Shown piece by piece: positions 1-7,279 of a stretch of DNA of 32,319 nucleotides (position 1 is its first letter; each line of letters begins with the position of its first letter). Position numbers and translations under genes: made by a program. This stretch comes from Chloroflexota bacterium (GTDB lineage: Bacteria > Chloroflexota > Anaerolineae > CG2-30-64-16). The notes beneath the pieces are model-generated. The model was not told the DNA's origin, searched no databases, and saw only the letters and a list, made by a program, of their open reading frames with translations. The DNA lies in contig JAKPQT010000381.1 of NCBI GenBank assembly GCA_029555885.1, positions 1 through 32,319 of the forward strand, read 5' to 3'.

Positions 1-1026
1 TGTCAGAGCCGCAAGCGCAGCCACCCGACGCTCGCCGGTCAGCGCGTTGAGACCCTCTGCAGACTCACCGGCGGGCAAACCGGCAGTCTGCACGCGGACC
101 TCGACGGCATCAGAGCAGCCGCACGACCGCCGGATCACCAGGCGCGCGGGCTGCAGGACCTCAGCCGGAATGTCCTCGCCGTTCAAGCGCGCGAGCAGGA
201 GCTCAAGGGCCTGGCGGCCGCGCTCGCGCATGCGAATCTGGACGGTGGTCAGGGCGGGGGAAAGGAGGCGGGTGGCGGGCTTGTCATCGAAGCCGACCAC
301 GGAGACGTCCTCCGGCACGCGAATCCCGCGTTCCAGGAGTGCGGGCAGCGCGCCCAGCATGAAAGTGTCGCTGGTCGACACTAACGCATCGAACTCGACC
401 CGGCGCTCCTCCACGAACAGGCGCACCGCCTCTGCGCCGTTCGAGGTCACCTCGATGCCGTCGGCTTGAATCCAGAGGTACGGCGGGGAGACCAGCTCGG
501 GGTCGAAGGGCAGGCCGTATTCTGCCAGCGCGTCGCGATATGCGCGGTAGCGCTCGCGCGCCTCGCGGTGGCCTTCCGGGCCGCGAATGAAGGCCAACCG
601 GCGGCGGCTGTGGACTTCGATGAGGTGGGCCATGAGCGCGCGCTCGCCACCGTAGCTGTCCAGGACGACGCCGGGGATGCCCGGCAGCGCGACGCCGATG
701 CTGACGAGCGGCAGGGGCTCAAACTGGCGGCAGAATTCGTAAGTGGCTTCAGGACCGGCGTAGTAACCGAGGGAGGAGCCCCACACCACCAGGCCGTCGA
801 GGCTGGCCCGGTCGACCAGGTCATAGATCGCGTTGGCGCGGCCGGCTGCGCCTTCCGGATGCTTGACCTCGCCGCCGGCAAAACACAGCACATCCGCGCC
901 ATGCAACCGGGCCGTCTCCAGCATCCCGCTCCAGATGGCCAGCCCGTTGTGGTCGCTGATTCTCGGGGTGATGTAACCGACGCGCGGGCGCCTTGCCCGC
1001 GGGCGTTGAGTCTTCAATTGGCTCAT
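1..1026 (-). CDS. LacI-type sugar-binding sensor protein, no N-terminal HTH (partial)
   Basis: This frame is open for 342 codons, from the ATG at 1026 to the window edge, so the C-terminus is missing. Residues about 14-285 read as a periplasmic-binding-protein-like LacI/GalR effector domain. Visible landmarks are the opening RVGYITPRISDHNG, the LDGLVVWGSS strand, the PEDVSVVGFDD segment and the closing RMRERGRQALELLL helix. The roughly 60-residue LacI DNA-binding headpiece is absent: the protein starts only about 14 residues before the sensor domain. After the domain comes RRSCGC, a motif I associate with proteins that fuse this sensor to a C-terminal output module (GGDEF, histidine kinase or AraC-type HTH). 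The output module would lie outside the window. No signal peptide is visible, so it is probably cytoplasmic. The neighbouring kdgF-ogl pair suggests a uronate-type ligand (inference). A start at 1074 in the same frame is possible but would remove the promoter. Confidence 0.8.
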   Translation of the reverse strand, partial: MSQLKTQRPRARRPRVGYITPRISDHNGLAIWSGMLETARLHGADVLCFAGGEVKHPEGAAGRANAIYDLVDRASLDGLVVWGSSLGYYAGPEATYEFCRQFEPLPLVSIGVALPGIPGVVLDSYGGERALMAHLIEVHSRRRLAFIRGPEGHREARERYRAYRDALAEYGLPFDPELVSPPYLWIQADGIEVTSNGAEAVRLFVEERRVEFDALVSTSDTFMLGALPALLERGIRVPEDVSVVGFDDKPATRLLSPALTTVQIRMRERGRQALELLLARLNGEDIPAEVLQPARLVIRRSCGCSDAVEVRVQTAGLPAGESAEGLNALTGERRVAALAALT

Positions 1027-1055
1027 GACCGGCGTTTGTCTCCGCCAGACTTCCA

Positions 1056-1082
1056 GGTGTATGATGACGCACATTATACACC
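1056..1082. promoter_or_regulatory. 27-bp palindromic operator between the sensor gene and kdgF-ogl
   Basis: GGTGTATGATG and CATTATACACC form 11-bp arms around a five-base centre at 1069, with ten of eleven pairs matching. The right arm contains the complement of the TATAAT box used by the leftward gene. The site also lies 23 bases before the kdgF start. A protein bound here would block the leftward promoter and could also affect rightward transcription. The regulator is not identifiable from this window. Confidence 0.6.
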
Positions 1083-1101
1083 AACAGCGCGCGGGAGTCC
1101 A
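1073..1101 (-). promoter_or_regulatory. Sigma-70 type promoter of the leftward sensor gene
   Basis: On the minus strand there is a perfect TATAAT at 1078-1073. A TGGACT -35 element (four of six matches to TTGACA) lies at 1101-1096, with 17 bases between them. The predicted transcript start near 1066 gives a leader of about 40 nt before the ATG at 1026. The -10 box lies inside the 1056-1082 palindrome. Confidence 0.6.
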
Positions 1102-1104
1102 CAC

Positions 1105-1440
1105 ATGAAACTAATCGCCGATGCTGAGCATGAGCCCGCCGTCACCACCCCGGACGGCGCCCAACGCCGCGTGCTGAGCTACGGCGCGGGGTTGATGCTG
1201 GTCGAGTTCAGGTTTGAGGCGGGCAAGGCCTCCTGGGAGCACAGCCATCCGCACGAGCAGGTGGGCTATGTGGTCGAGGGCGAGATCGACTTCTGCATGG
1301 CCGGACACGAACCGGTGCGGCTCAGCAAGGGCGGCAGCTATTACGTGCCGTCCGATGTGAAGCACTACATCAAGACCTATGCACCGACGGTGCTGCTGGA
1401 CGCCTTCACGCCCATGCGCCAGGACTTTGTCGCAGGGTGA
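1105..1440 (+). CDS. kdgF: KdgF-like cupin (unsaturated uronate ring-opening protein)
   Basis: This single-domain cupin has 111 residues, the normal KdgF length. KdgF promotes conversion of the 4,5-unsaturated galacturonate released by pectate and oligogalacturonate lyases into the linear 5-keto-4-deoxyuronate. The metal set is visible: H46 and H48 in WEHSHPHEQ, Q52, and H87 in DVKHY. The family's active-site Asp, Phe and Arg also fit as D99, F101 and R105 in LLDAFTPMRQ. The start at 1105 is chosen for the GGGAG ribosome-binding site about seven bases upstream; the frame is open further upstream, but that region is antisense to the regulator. The stop lies 25 bases before ogl, so the two form an operon. 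Their shared pathway is the main support for KdgF over a generic cupin. Confidence 0.85.
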   Translation: MKLIADAEHEPAVTTPDGAQRRVLSYGAGLMLVEFRFEAGKASWEHSHPHEQVGYVVEGEIDFCMAGHEPVRLSKGGSYYVPSDVKHYIKTYAPTVLLDAFTPMRQDFVAG

Positions 1441-1465
1441 CAACATTACCACGAGGTAATCATCG

Positions 1466-2656
1466 ATGATCGGTCGAACCTGGCCTTCCGAAATCCGCAC
1501 GTTCAACGACCCCAAGACCGGCCGCGAGATCCAACAGCTCACCGCTAGGGGCAACAACTACCACCTCTACTTCACCGAGAACTCATTCGATGCGCAGCGC
1601 GACGAGATCATCTTCCTTTCCGACCGGGCCTCCGGCGAGGATCGCGCGCCGCACGAGCATCCCTGCTACAACCTGTTCCGCATGGACCTGCGCACCGGGG
1701 TGATGACCCAGCTCACCGACGAGCCGGCGGAGGAAAACGGTCGCGGCAGCGGTGTGAGCAGCGTCACCAAGACGCCCGACAGCCGCATCGTGGTCTACCG
1801 GATCGGCAAGGACACGCTCAAGAAGCTGGACACGGAGACGGGGGAGACGACCATCCTCTACGAGGATGGCGGTAATTACACCATCGGTGCGCCCTCCATC
1901 GCGGCCAACCGCCGCTATATCGCGTTCTGCCGCAACGAGGACGTGCAGGTTCTGGATGGGCCGAATTACACGGGGTTCGAGGAACGGTTCTACCGGGTCA
2001 AGGACGGCCGGGTGACGGTCGCGCACCTGGACGGGTCAGGCTGGTACGATGTGTTCAAGGACACGCACCAGGTCGGCCATTTCCAGTTCTGCCCCGATGA
2101 CAGCACGCTCGGCACGTTCTGTCACGAGGGCCCGTGGAATCTCGTCACGCAGCGCATCTGGCTGCTGGACTTCGTGTCGCGCGAGGCCAAGCCCTGCTTC
2201 CGCCAGACTGCGGAGGACTCGGTGGGACACGAATTCTGGACGAATGATGGCTACATCTTCTTCGACAACCGCGGGCCGGGCCACGACGGGACCATCACGT
2301 CGGACCGCACGCAGGCCGTCGTGACCGATGTGCAGGTCAACGAGAACGCGATGACACCTTTCATCGGCTTGGCGGACCGGAACGGCAATGTGGTGCGGCG
2401 CATCGACATGCCCTACTACTGCAACCACTACCACGCCAACCCCGACCACACCTGCCTGGTGGGCGACGACGTGGACGACCTCGTCCTGATCGACATCACG
2501 GGCGACGCCACCCGCCCGGTCGTCCTGTGCAACCATCGGACGTCCTGGCACACGCAGAGCGCGCACTGCCATCCCACCTGGAGCTGGGACGGCTCGCGTA
2601 TCCTCTATGCGTCGGATTTCGGGGGGCGGATCAACCTGTACCTGGTGCGGCCGTAG
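1466..2656 (+). CDS. ogl: Oligogalacturonate lyase (PL22 family)
   Basis: This 396-residue protein has the length and repeat pattern of PL22 oligogalacturonate lyases, seven-bladed beta-propellers that cleave short galacturonides by beta-elimination in the cytoplasm. The metal-binding QxxHxH motif is present as Q364, H367 and H369 in HTQSAHCHPTW. Further family histidines are in CNHYHANPD (H321, H323) and DSVGHEFW (H255, the likely position of the catalytic His). There is no signal peptide, which agrees with action on imported oligomers. Propeller-like FLSDR, LDTETGET and ILYASD strands recur along the protein. A GAGGT ribosome-binding site precedes the ATG. It follows kdgF by 25 bases and its product is the KdgF substrate. 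A strong hairpin ends the unit. Confidence 0.92.
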   Translation: MIGRTWPSEIRTFNDPKTGREIQQLTARGNNYHLYFTENSFDAQRDEIIFLSDRASGEDRAPHEHPCYNLFRMDLRTGVMTQLTDEPAEENGRGSGVSSVTKTPDSRIVVYRIGKDTLKKLDTETGETTILYEDGGNYTIGAPSIAANRRYIAFCRNEDVQVLDGPNYTGFEERFYRVKDGRVTVAHLDGSGWYDVFKDTHQVGHFQFCPDDSTLGTFCHEGPWNLVTQRIWLLDFVSREAKPCFRQTAEDSVGHEFWTNDGYIFFDNRGPGHDGTITSDRTQAVVTDVQVNENAMTPFIGLADRNGNVVRRIDMPYYCNHYHANPDHTCLVGDDVDDLVLIDITGDATRPVVLCNHRTSWHTQSAHCHPTWSWDGSRILYASDFGGRINLYLVRP

Positions 2657-2660
2657 ACGG

Positions 2661-2701
2661 GACCTCACCCCGTGCGGCCTTCGGCCGCACGGGGTGAGGT
2701 C
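2661..2701. terminator. 19-bp perfect hairpin between convergent genes
   Basis: GACCTCACCCCGTGCGGCC pairs perfectly with its complement at 2683-2701 across a three-base TTC loop. It starts four bases after the ogl stop and ends ten bases from the stop of the converging gene, so it can serve both strands. There is no T-run on either side. A related sequence recurs at 5950, so it also belongs to a dispersed repeat family. Confidence 0.65.
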
Positions 2702-2711
2702 AAGCGTCCTC

Positions 2712-3527
2712 TCACCCCCACCCGGCCCGTTCGCGCAGCTCGCGCCAGGTGCGCTGGGGAGCTGCGCTGGGCTGCCGGGGCATCTCCACCAGTTGCTGCA
2801 GCCGCCGGTTAAGCGCCAGCGAGAGGTGCGGCTCGCCTTGGGCCAGCCGCAACAGAAACTCGTCCCGCTCCTCTGCCGGCAGCCGGGCAAGCGCCTGCTC
2901 CAGCGGGAAGCCGCCCGCTGGCTGCTGGGGCGGGCTGGCCTCCGCGGCTACGCGCACGAGCGCCTCATCCAGCACGAAGAAATCGCAGAACTCCACCAAT
3001 GCAGGCGACAGCTCGCCCAGGCCCGCGGGGACGGGCGGCTCGAGCTCACGTTCGCTATGTTCCGAATCTTCCGCAGCGAGCAACCAGGCCAGGTAAAGGC
3101 AGCGGTAATCCCCGCGCAGGATGTCGTCGCGCAGCGGGGTGAGCGCGGCCAGGTCGCCGCGCTGGGCGAAGACATCCTCCGCCGAGCGATGGGGGAAGGC
3201 CATGTGGAGCACGACACAGTCGCCCATGGGGGTCAGCTCGACGCAGCACTCCCGCAGGTACGGCTGCAACTCGGCCTCACGGAGCAGCCCGGCGGGGAAA
3301 CGGAAGGCCAGGCGCTGGTCGCCCCAACCGGCATAATACAAGAAGGCATCGAAATAGCGCGCCAGCACCTCCAGGGGGTCGTGCCGGAAGCCGCCCCAGT
3401 GGTATTCCACCCAGGCCCGCGTCGAAGTGACCGCGATATGGCTGGACAGCGCCTCCGCCTCGGCCTGCTCAGCTGCAGTCAGGGGCCGGTCAATCGTCTG
3501 CCACTCGTAAAACTGGTAATCACTCAT
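2712..3527 (-). CDS. Conserved hypothetical protein, function unknown
   Basis: This 271-residue soluble protein has no signal peptide or membrane segment. The N-terminal part (MSDYQFYEWQTIDRPLT, then WVEYHWGGF and YFDAFLYYAGWG) resembles a conserved uncharacterised bacterial family that I recognise by pattern but cannot name. I know of no function for it. Residues 1-165 are the conserved part. The rest is Leu/Ala/Glu-rich helix ending RTWRELRERAGWG. Members I recall are often longer, with an extended charged coiled-coil tail, so this copy may be short; its stop lies ten bases from the repeat hairpin at 2661-2701. The ATG at 3527 has a GGAG ribosome-binding site eight bases upstream and a good promoter further out. 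It converges with ogl and shows no functional link to it. Confidence 0.82.
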   Translation of the reverse strand: MSDYQFYEWQTIDRPLTAAEQAEAEALSSHIAVTSTRAWVEYHWGGFRHDPLEVLARYFDAFLYYAGWGDQRLAFRFPAGLLREAELQPYLRECCVELTPMGDCVVLHMAFPHRSAEDVFAQRGDLAALTPLRDDILRGDYRCLYLAWLLAAEDSEHSERELEPPVPAGLGELSPALVEFCDFFVLDEALVRVAAEASPPQQPAGGFPLEQALARLPAEERDEFLLRLAQGEPHLSLALNRRLQQLVEMPRQPSAAPQRTWRELRERAGWG

Positions 3528-3567
3528 ACGAAAACTCCATCCTGCGAACGATCATGTTGACATCTGG

Positions 3568-3596
3568 ATGATAACGCATCCTTCCGGTCGCGACAA
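3568..3596 (-). promoter_or_regulatory. Promoter of the leftward hypothetical gene
   Basis: On the minus strand, TTGTCG (3596-3591) and TATCAT (3573-3568) are separated by 17 bases. These match consensus at four and five of six positions. The predicted leader to the ATG at 3527 is about 35 nt and contains the GGAG ribosome-binding site. Confidence 0.5.
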
Positions 3597-3648
3597 ATCA
3601 TCGAGTCGGACGTCCAGGAATCCGAAGCGCAGCCGTCTTGCTGCAGGT

Positions 3649-3720
3649 TGGAGTCGAGGCTTCAGCCGGTTACACAGTGAACGTTCGTACACTCCCAAAC
3701 CGGCTGAAGCCTCGACTCCA
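3649..3720. repeat. Palindromic intergenic element with 23-bp perfect arms
   Basis: The left arm, 3649-3671 (TGGAGTCGAGGCTTCAGCCGG plus TT), is exactly complementary to 3698-3720, around a 26-base interior. The GTCGAGGCTTCAGCCGG type of palindrome is a common non-coding, REP/MITE-like repeat in environmental bacterial genomes. It lies in the 311-base gap between divergent genes, upstream of the DUF4332 promoter. No open frame is inside it. No second copy is in this window. Confidence 0.75.
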
Positions 3721-3762
3721 CTACGTCAGTATTCCTGGTCAGTCGTCACCCATTGCCGGTTA

Positions 3763-3791
3763 TTGGCAGCGCAACATTCATGTGCTAGGAT
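3763..3791 (+). promoter_or_regulatory. Promoter of the DUF4332 gene (extended -10)
   Basis: TTGGCA (3763-3768) and TAGGAT (3786-3791) are separated by exactly 17 bases, with the TGC of an extended -10 at 3783-3785. The transcript would begin near 3798, giving a leader of about 44 nt with a GGAGG ribosome-binding site at 3831-3835. Confidence 0.6.
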
Positions 3792-3841
3792 AGGGCCGGT
3801 AGTACGCAGTTGTCGTTCTAACCATCCACAGGAGGCATATG

Positions 3842-4246
3842 ATGGCAAGCTTGATGAGCGTTGAGGGCATCGGTAAGGTTTACACTGCCAAACTGGCAGA
3901 TGCAGGCCTCAAGACGACGGATGCGTTGCTGGCCGCAGGTGCTACCCCCAAGGATCGCGCTGCGCTGGCCGAAAAAACCGGCATTGACGGGGACCTGATC
4001 CTGCGCTGGGTCAACCTGGTCGACCTGTTCCGCATCCGGGGCATCGGCGAGGAATACTCCGACCTGCTCGAAGCCGCCGGGGTGGATACCGTCCCCGAGC
4101 TCGCGCGGCGCAACCCGGGCAACCTCTATGCGAAGATGGTGGAAGTCAACCAGGAGAAGCGCAAAGTGCGCCGCCTGCCGACCGAGGCCCAGGTCGCCGA
4201 CTGGATCGACCAGGCCAAGCAGCTCGACCGCAAGATCAGCTACTGA
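3842..4246 (+). CDS. DUF4332 helix-hairpin-helix protein
   Basis: This 134-residue protein has two helix-hairpin-helix-like repeats: VEGIGKVYTAKLADAG near the N-terminus and IRGIGEEYSDLLEAAGVDTV in the middle. The tail is basic (NQEKRKVRRLPTEAQVADWI). This is the layout of DUF4332, a family with the GIG hairpins found in DNA-binding or structural HhH proteins; its biological role is not established. Two ATGs are adjacent, at 3839 and 3842. The second is chosen because the GGAGG at 3831-3835 then sits six bases away rather than three. The gene has its own extended -10 promoter and appears to be transcribed alone. A short hairpin overlaps its stop codon. There is no signal peptide, so it is cytoplasmic. 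Confidence 0.85.
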   Translation: MASLMSVEGIGKVYTAKLADAGLKTTDALLAAGATPKDRAALAEKTGIDGDLILRWVNLVDLFRIRGIGEEYSDLLEAAGVDTVPELARRNPGNLYAKMVEVNQEKRKVRRLPTEAQVADWIDQAKQLDRKISY

Positions 4247-4272
4247 GCCGGCACCGTCCCGCCGACCGGCTC
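4245..4272 (+). terminator. Possible weak terminator hairpin after DUF4332
   Basis: GAGCCGG (4245-4251) pairs with CCGGCTC (4266-4272) around a 14-base loop, overlapping the stop codon. No T-run follows, so intrinsic termination is uncertain. Confidence 0.3.
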
Positions 4273-4344
4273 CGGGGCTACCCGACCTGGGTTTACAAGA
4301 GCTAGACGCGGAACCGGCAACACACTTTGAGGAGGACCACCGTG

Positions 4345-5787
4345 ATGAAATCCGGACATCTGCGGCGGCTTGTAACATTTTGCCTGCTGGCGTCCGTGCT
4401 GACCGCCTGCATCGCGGCCCCGATGACGCCCGCACCCGCGCCGTCGGCGCCTACGATCGAGCCTGCGCTGCCGGCACAGACAACCGCCGAACCCGCTACC
4501 CCTGTCCCGGCCGAGCCTGAAGCCGAACCCACCGCCAGCAGTCCGGCGGCCGCCCCGGCTGCGGGCAGCCTCGAGGGCACGTTCTGGATCCTGGCGCTCT
4601 ACCCTGACGCGACCGGGCAGATGGTGAGTGTGCTCCCCGATTCGCGCGCCAACATCGAGTTCAGCGGCGGGCAGGTCACGGGCAATGCCACCTGCAATCT
4701 CTATAACGGAACCTACCAACAGGTTGACGACAGCCTGACGATCGCGCTTGCTGCGCGCACCCTGATGGCGTGTGAAGACCCGCTCATGGCGCAGGAAGAT
4801 GCCTACCTGGCCGCCCTGACGCAGGCCGCGAGCCAGCGCACGACGGGTAACAAGCTCGACATCCTGAACACCGAGGGTGCGGTCATCCTTTCATTCATCG
4901 CCGAGGCGACCCCGGTACTGACCGAGGCCGCTCCCGCACCCGCCGAGACCACCGTTGCGTTGACCGGCACAGAGTGGCAGGTGATCGAATATAACAATGG
5001 CCGGGACGGCCTGGTGTCCGTCATGGCGGGCACGACCATCACCGTGACCTTCGGGGCCGATGGGCACATGGGCGGCACGGCCGGCTGCAACGGCTTCGGC
5101 GCGCCCTACACGCTCGACGGCGCCAAGCTGACCATCGACTCGATCTTCTCCACGATGATGTTCTGCACGGAGCCGGAAGGCATCCTCGACCAGGAGGCGG
5201 ACTTCCTGGCTGCGCTGGCGAAGACCGCCGCCTACGCCATCGAAGATGACCGGCTGACGCTGACCGCGGCAGACGCCAGCCCGGTCCTGACCGCAGTTGG
5301 GGCGGCTGCCGAGGCTGCACCGCCGGCCGAAGCGACGGCTGTGCCAGAGGCAGCACCCCCGCCAGCCGCTACAGAAACCGTTGCTGAAGCACCTGCTGAA
5401 GAGGCGCCGGTCGCACCTGCACCGGTGACCGTGCCGACGGACGCGGCGCTGCTCGGCCAGGTCTGGCAGTGGCAGGAAACGACGCTGGCGGACGGCTCGG
5501 TCGTGAAGGTGGGCGCACCGCAGCGCTACACCGTACAGTTCATGGACGACGGCATCGTGATCGGCCGGGCCGACTGCAACCGCGCCGGGGGCATCTATAG
5601 CGTCGCAGACGGGGCCCTCAAACTCAAGGTCGGTGTGCTTACCCGCGCGGCGTGCCCACCCGGCTCGCTCTCGACGCAGTTCGTCCAGGCGCTGAACAGC
5701 GCGGCAACCTACCGGTTCGACGGCGACAACCTGGTCATAGAGCTGCGCGATGGCGCAGGCGTCATGCTCCTGATCGGCGCGAAGTAA
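4345..5787 (+). CDS. Lipoprotein with three META (HslJ-like) domains
   Basis: This 480-residue secreted lipoprotein begins with a positively charged start, a hydrophobic stretch and the lipobox LTAC at C22. A Pro/Ala/Thr/Glu-rich linker follows, to about residue 75. Three META-type domains come next, at roughly 76-183, 205-318 and 368-478. Each opens with a Trp-containing strand (GTFWIL, GTEWQV, GQVWQW) and has a conserved Cys-Asn in GNATCNLYNG, GTAGCNGFG or GRADCNRAG. A second Cys follows about 30 residues later in each, so each may hold a disulfide. META domains occur in HslJ and in extracytoplasmic proteins, and their molecular role is poorly defined. The ATG at 4345 (or GTG at 4342) follows a strong GAGGAGG site. 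A TTG further upstream would overlap that site. It is probably surface-anchored. Confidence 0.9.
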   Translation: MKSGHLRRLVTFCLLASVLTACIAAPMTPAPAPSAPTIEPALPAQTTAEPATPVPAEPEAEPTASSPAAAPAAGSLEGTFWILALYPDATGQMVSVLPDSRANIEFSGGQVTGNATCNLYNGTYQQVDDSLTIALAARTLMACEDPLMAQEDAYLAALTQAASQRTTGNKLDILNTEGAVILSFIAEATPVLTEAAPAPAETTVALTGTEWQVIEYNNGRDGLVSVMAGTTITVTFGADGHMGGTAGCNGFGAPYTLDGAKLTIDSIFSTMMFCTEPEGILDQEADFLAALAKTAAYAIEDDRLTLTAADASPVLTAVGAAAEAAPPAEATAVPEAAPPPAATETVAEAPAEEAPVAPAPVTVPTDAALLGQVWQWQETTLADGSVVKVGAPQRYTVQFMDDGIVIGRADCNRAGGIYSVADGALKLKVGVLTRAACPPGSLSTQFVQALNSAATYRFDGDNLVIELRDGAGVMLLIGAK

Positions 5788-5796
5788 GTCGCACCA

Positions 5797-5812
5797 ACCG
5801 GCCGGGGCCGGT
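5797..5812 (+). terminator. Possible terminator hairpin after the META lipoprotein gene
   Basis: ACCGGCC and GGCCGGT form a 7-bp GC-rich stem around two bases, nine bases after the stop codon. There is no T-run. The stretch 5813-5949 beyond it holds nothing else I can recognise. Confidence 0.3.
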
Positions 5813-5949
5813 CTCCGACCGAGCCCCTCTCCGCCTGGCGAAGCGCTACTCACCCGGGGACGTTAGCGCAAGGGCTGCCTGCGGAGGCGCCCACCTGAGT
5901 CGTCCCGGTCCACATCGGCCTGCGCCGGTACGCCAGCGCGTCGAGCTGA

Positions 5950-6027
5950 CCTCACCCCCTGCGGCCTTCAGCCGCCTCCCCCTCTTCTGGGCGAACGCAC
6001 CCAGGAGAGGGGGCCGGGGCGGTGAGG
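5950..6027. repeat. REP-like imperfect palindrome between convergent genes
   Basis: CCTCACCCCC at the left pairs with the GGGGCGGTGAGG region at the right, and CCCCTCT pairs with AGAGGGG inside, giving a long imperfect hairpin. The left part (CTCACCCCCTGCGGCCTTC) closely matches the left arm of the 2661-2701 hairpin, so the two are related dispersed repeats. It lies five bases from the stop of the leftward enolase-superfamily gene and may act as its terminator. Confidence 0.55.
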
Positions 6028-6032
6028 ACCCG

Positions 6033-7217
6033 TCACTCGCCCCACCACGTCTCCCCCGCCGCGAGCAGCGGGATCACCACATCCCTGTTCAGCCGCAGGC
6101 CCAGGCCCGGCGCGTCTGGCACGGTGAGATGCCCCTCTCGCACCAATGGCTTGCCGTCACATTCGACCAGGTCCTCGAACCACGGCCACGTATAGCCTGC
6201 GCGCTCCATCATGCGGAAGTCGCGCATCGTCATGGCCGCGTGCGCGCTCGCGACGATGCCCACGATGCTCGACGCGTTGTGTGCGCAGGTCGGGATATAG
6301 TGCAGCTCGGCCAGGTCCGCGATGCGCTTGGATTCGAGCAGCCCGCCCGCCTTGGGGATGTCGATGTGCGCGATGTGCAGCCCGCCCGCCTCGATGAAGG
6401 GCCGGTACTCGTGGCGGGTGTAGAGGTTCTCGCCGGTGCAGATGGGCACCTCGGACGCGCGCGCCAGCTCGACCCACGCGGGTGAGAACTGCGGCGGCAG
6501 CGGGTCCTCCAGCCAGATGGGATGGTATGGCGCGATGCGCCGCGCCAGCGTGAGGGCGTCCGGCAAGTCCAGCGCCCAGTGACAGTGGACCGCGATATCG
6601 AAGTCCTCGCCGAGCGCACGGCGCAGATTTTGCAGCGCCCGCTCTGTGCGTGCGAGGTCCTGCATTGTGAGGTGGCGGCTCATGCGCTCGTGCCCGACCT
6701 CCCGGTAGTCCGGGTCATAGCGCGCGCCGAGGCTCTCCACATCCACCGTCTTGACCGCAGTCCAGCCCTCCGCCTTGACTTCATCCGCCCACGCCTGCAC
6801 AGAGTCGGCGTCGAGGATGTCTGCGGGCATTCCCGTCCGGTACAGCCGCACGCGCTCGCGGAACTGGCCACCCAGCAGCCGGTAGACCGGCAGCCCGGCG
6901 AGCTTGCCGGCCAGGTCCCACAGCGCAATCTCGATGCCGCTCATGGCCGTGACGACCAGCCCGCTGAGCGCGTTGCCGCCCGCCCACTGGTGGCCCATCT
7001 TCGTGTAGAGCCGGTCCACGTCGCGCGGGTCCTGGCCGACGAGCAGCGGCTTGAGGTAGTGGTCGATGACCGGGCGCAACCCCCAGCCCCAGTACGCTTC
7101 GCCCAGGCCCCACACGCCCAGGTTCGTGTCCACGCGCACGAGGTTCCACGGCGGAATGTCGGGCCGGTGCAGGGTTATAACGCGGATATCGGTGATGACA
7201 GGAGATGCCTTCGGCAT
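6033..7217 (-). CDS. Enolase-superfamily (mandelate racemase type) sugar-acid dehydratase
   Basis: This 394-residue cytoplasmic protein has the capping domain (residues 1-130) and barrel domain of the mandelate racemase branch of the enolase superfamily, closest in style to galactonate/mannonate dehydratases. Visible active-site landmarks are K156 in AVKTVDV, the metal glutamates E237 (WLEDPLPP) and E263 (TGENLY), D286 (HIDIPKAGG) and the catalytic-base candidate H313 (CAHN), which pairs with D286. The first metal ligand, normally Asp at the end of the third barrel strand, reads His: AVHCHW has H211 where D is expected, followed by H213. The codon is CAC. The ATG at 7217 has an AGAGGTGA ribosome-binding site. 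The gene stands alone and diverges from glnA. The nearby pectin genes make an aldonate or uronate substrate plausible, but the exact substrate cannot be read from sequence. Confidence 0.87.
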   Translation of the reverse strand: MPKASPVITDIRVITLHRPDIPPWNLVRVDTNLGVWGLGEAYWGWGLRPVIDHYLKPLLVGQDPRDVDRLYTKMGHQWAGGNALSGLVVTAMSGIEIALWDLAGKLAGLPVYRLLGGQFRERVRLYRTGMPADILDADSVQAWADEVKAEGWTAVKTVDVESLGARYDPDYREVGHERMSRHLTMQDLARTERALQNLRRALGEDFDIAVHCHWALDLPDALTLARRIAPYHPIWLEDPLPPQFSPAWVELARASEVPICTGENLYTRHEYRPFIEAGGLHIAHIDIPKAGGLLESKRIADLAELHYIPTCAHNASSIVGIVASAHAAMTMRDFRMMERAGYTWPWFEDLVECDGKPLVREGHLTVPDAPGLGLRLNRDVVIPLLAAGETWWGE

Positions 7218-7261
7218 GGGTCACCTCTTGGAGTCAGTCTTGGACAGCGAAATACCGCTGC

Positions 7262-7267
7262 ATCATA
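7262..7267 (-). promoter_or_regulatory. Possible -10 box of the enolase-superfamily gene
   Basis: TATGAT on the minus strand lies about 45 bases before the ATG at 7217. No good -35 is visible; that position is occupied by the palindrome at 7280-7301. Binding there could therefore also affect this leftward gene. Confidence 0.35.
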
Positions 7268-7279
7268 ACACACCCTCAA

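Noticed and set aside
47..469. Rightward frame over the LacI-domain gene
   Set aside because: The Ser/Arg-rich product has no family features; the leftward frame is a clear sugar-binding domain.
5813..5949. Possible small gene between the META lipoprotein gene and the repeat
   Set aside because: No frame with a ribosome-binding site or plausible product; the stretch appears non-coding.
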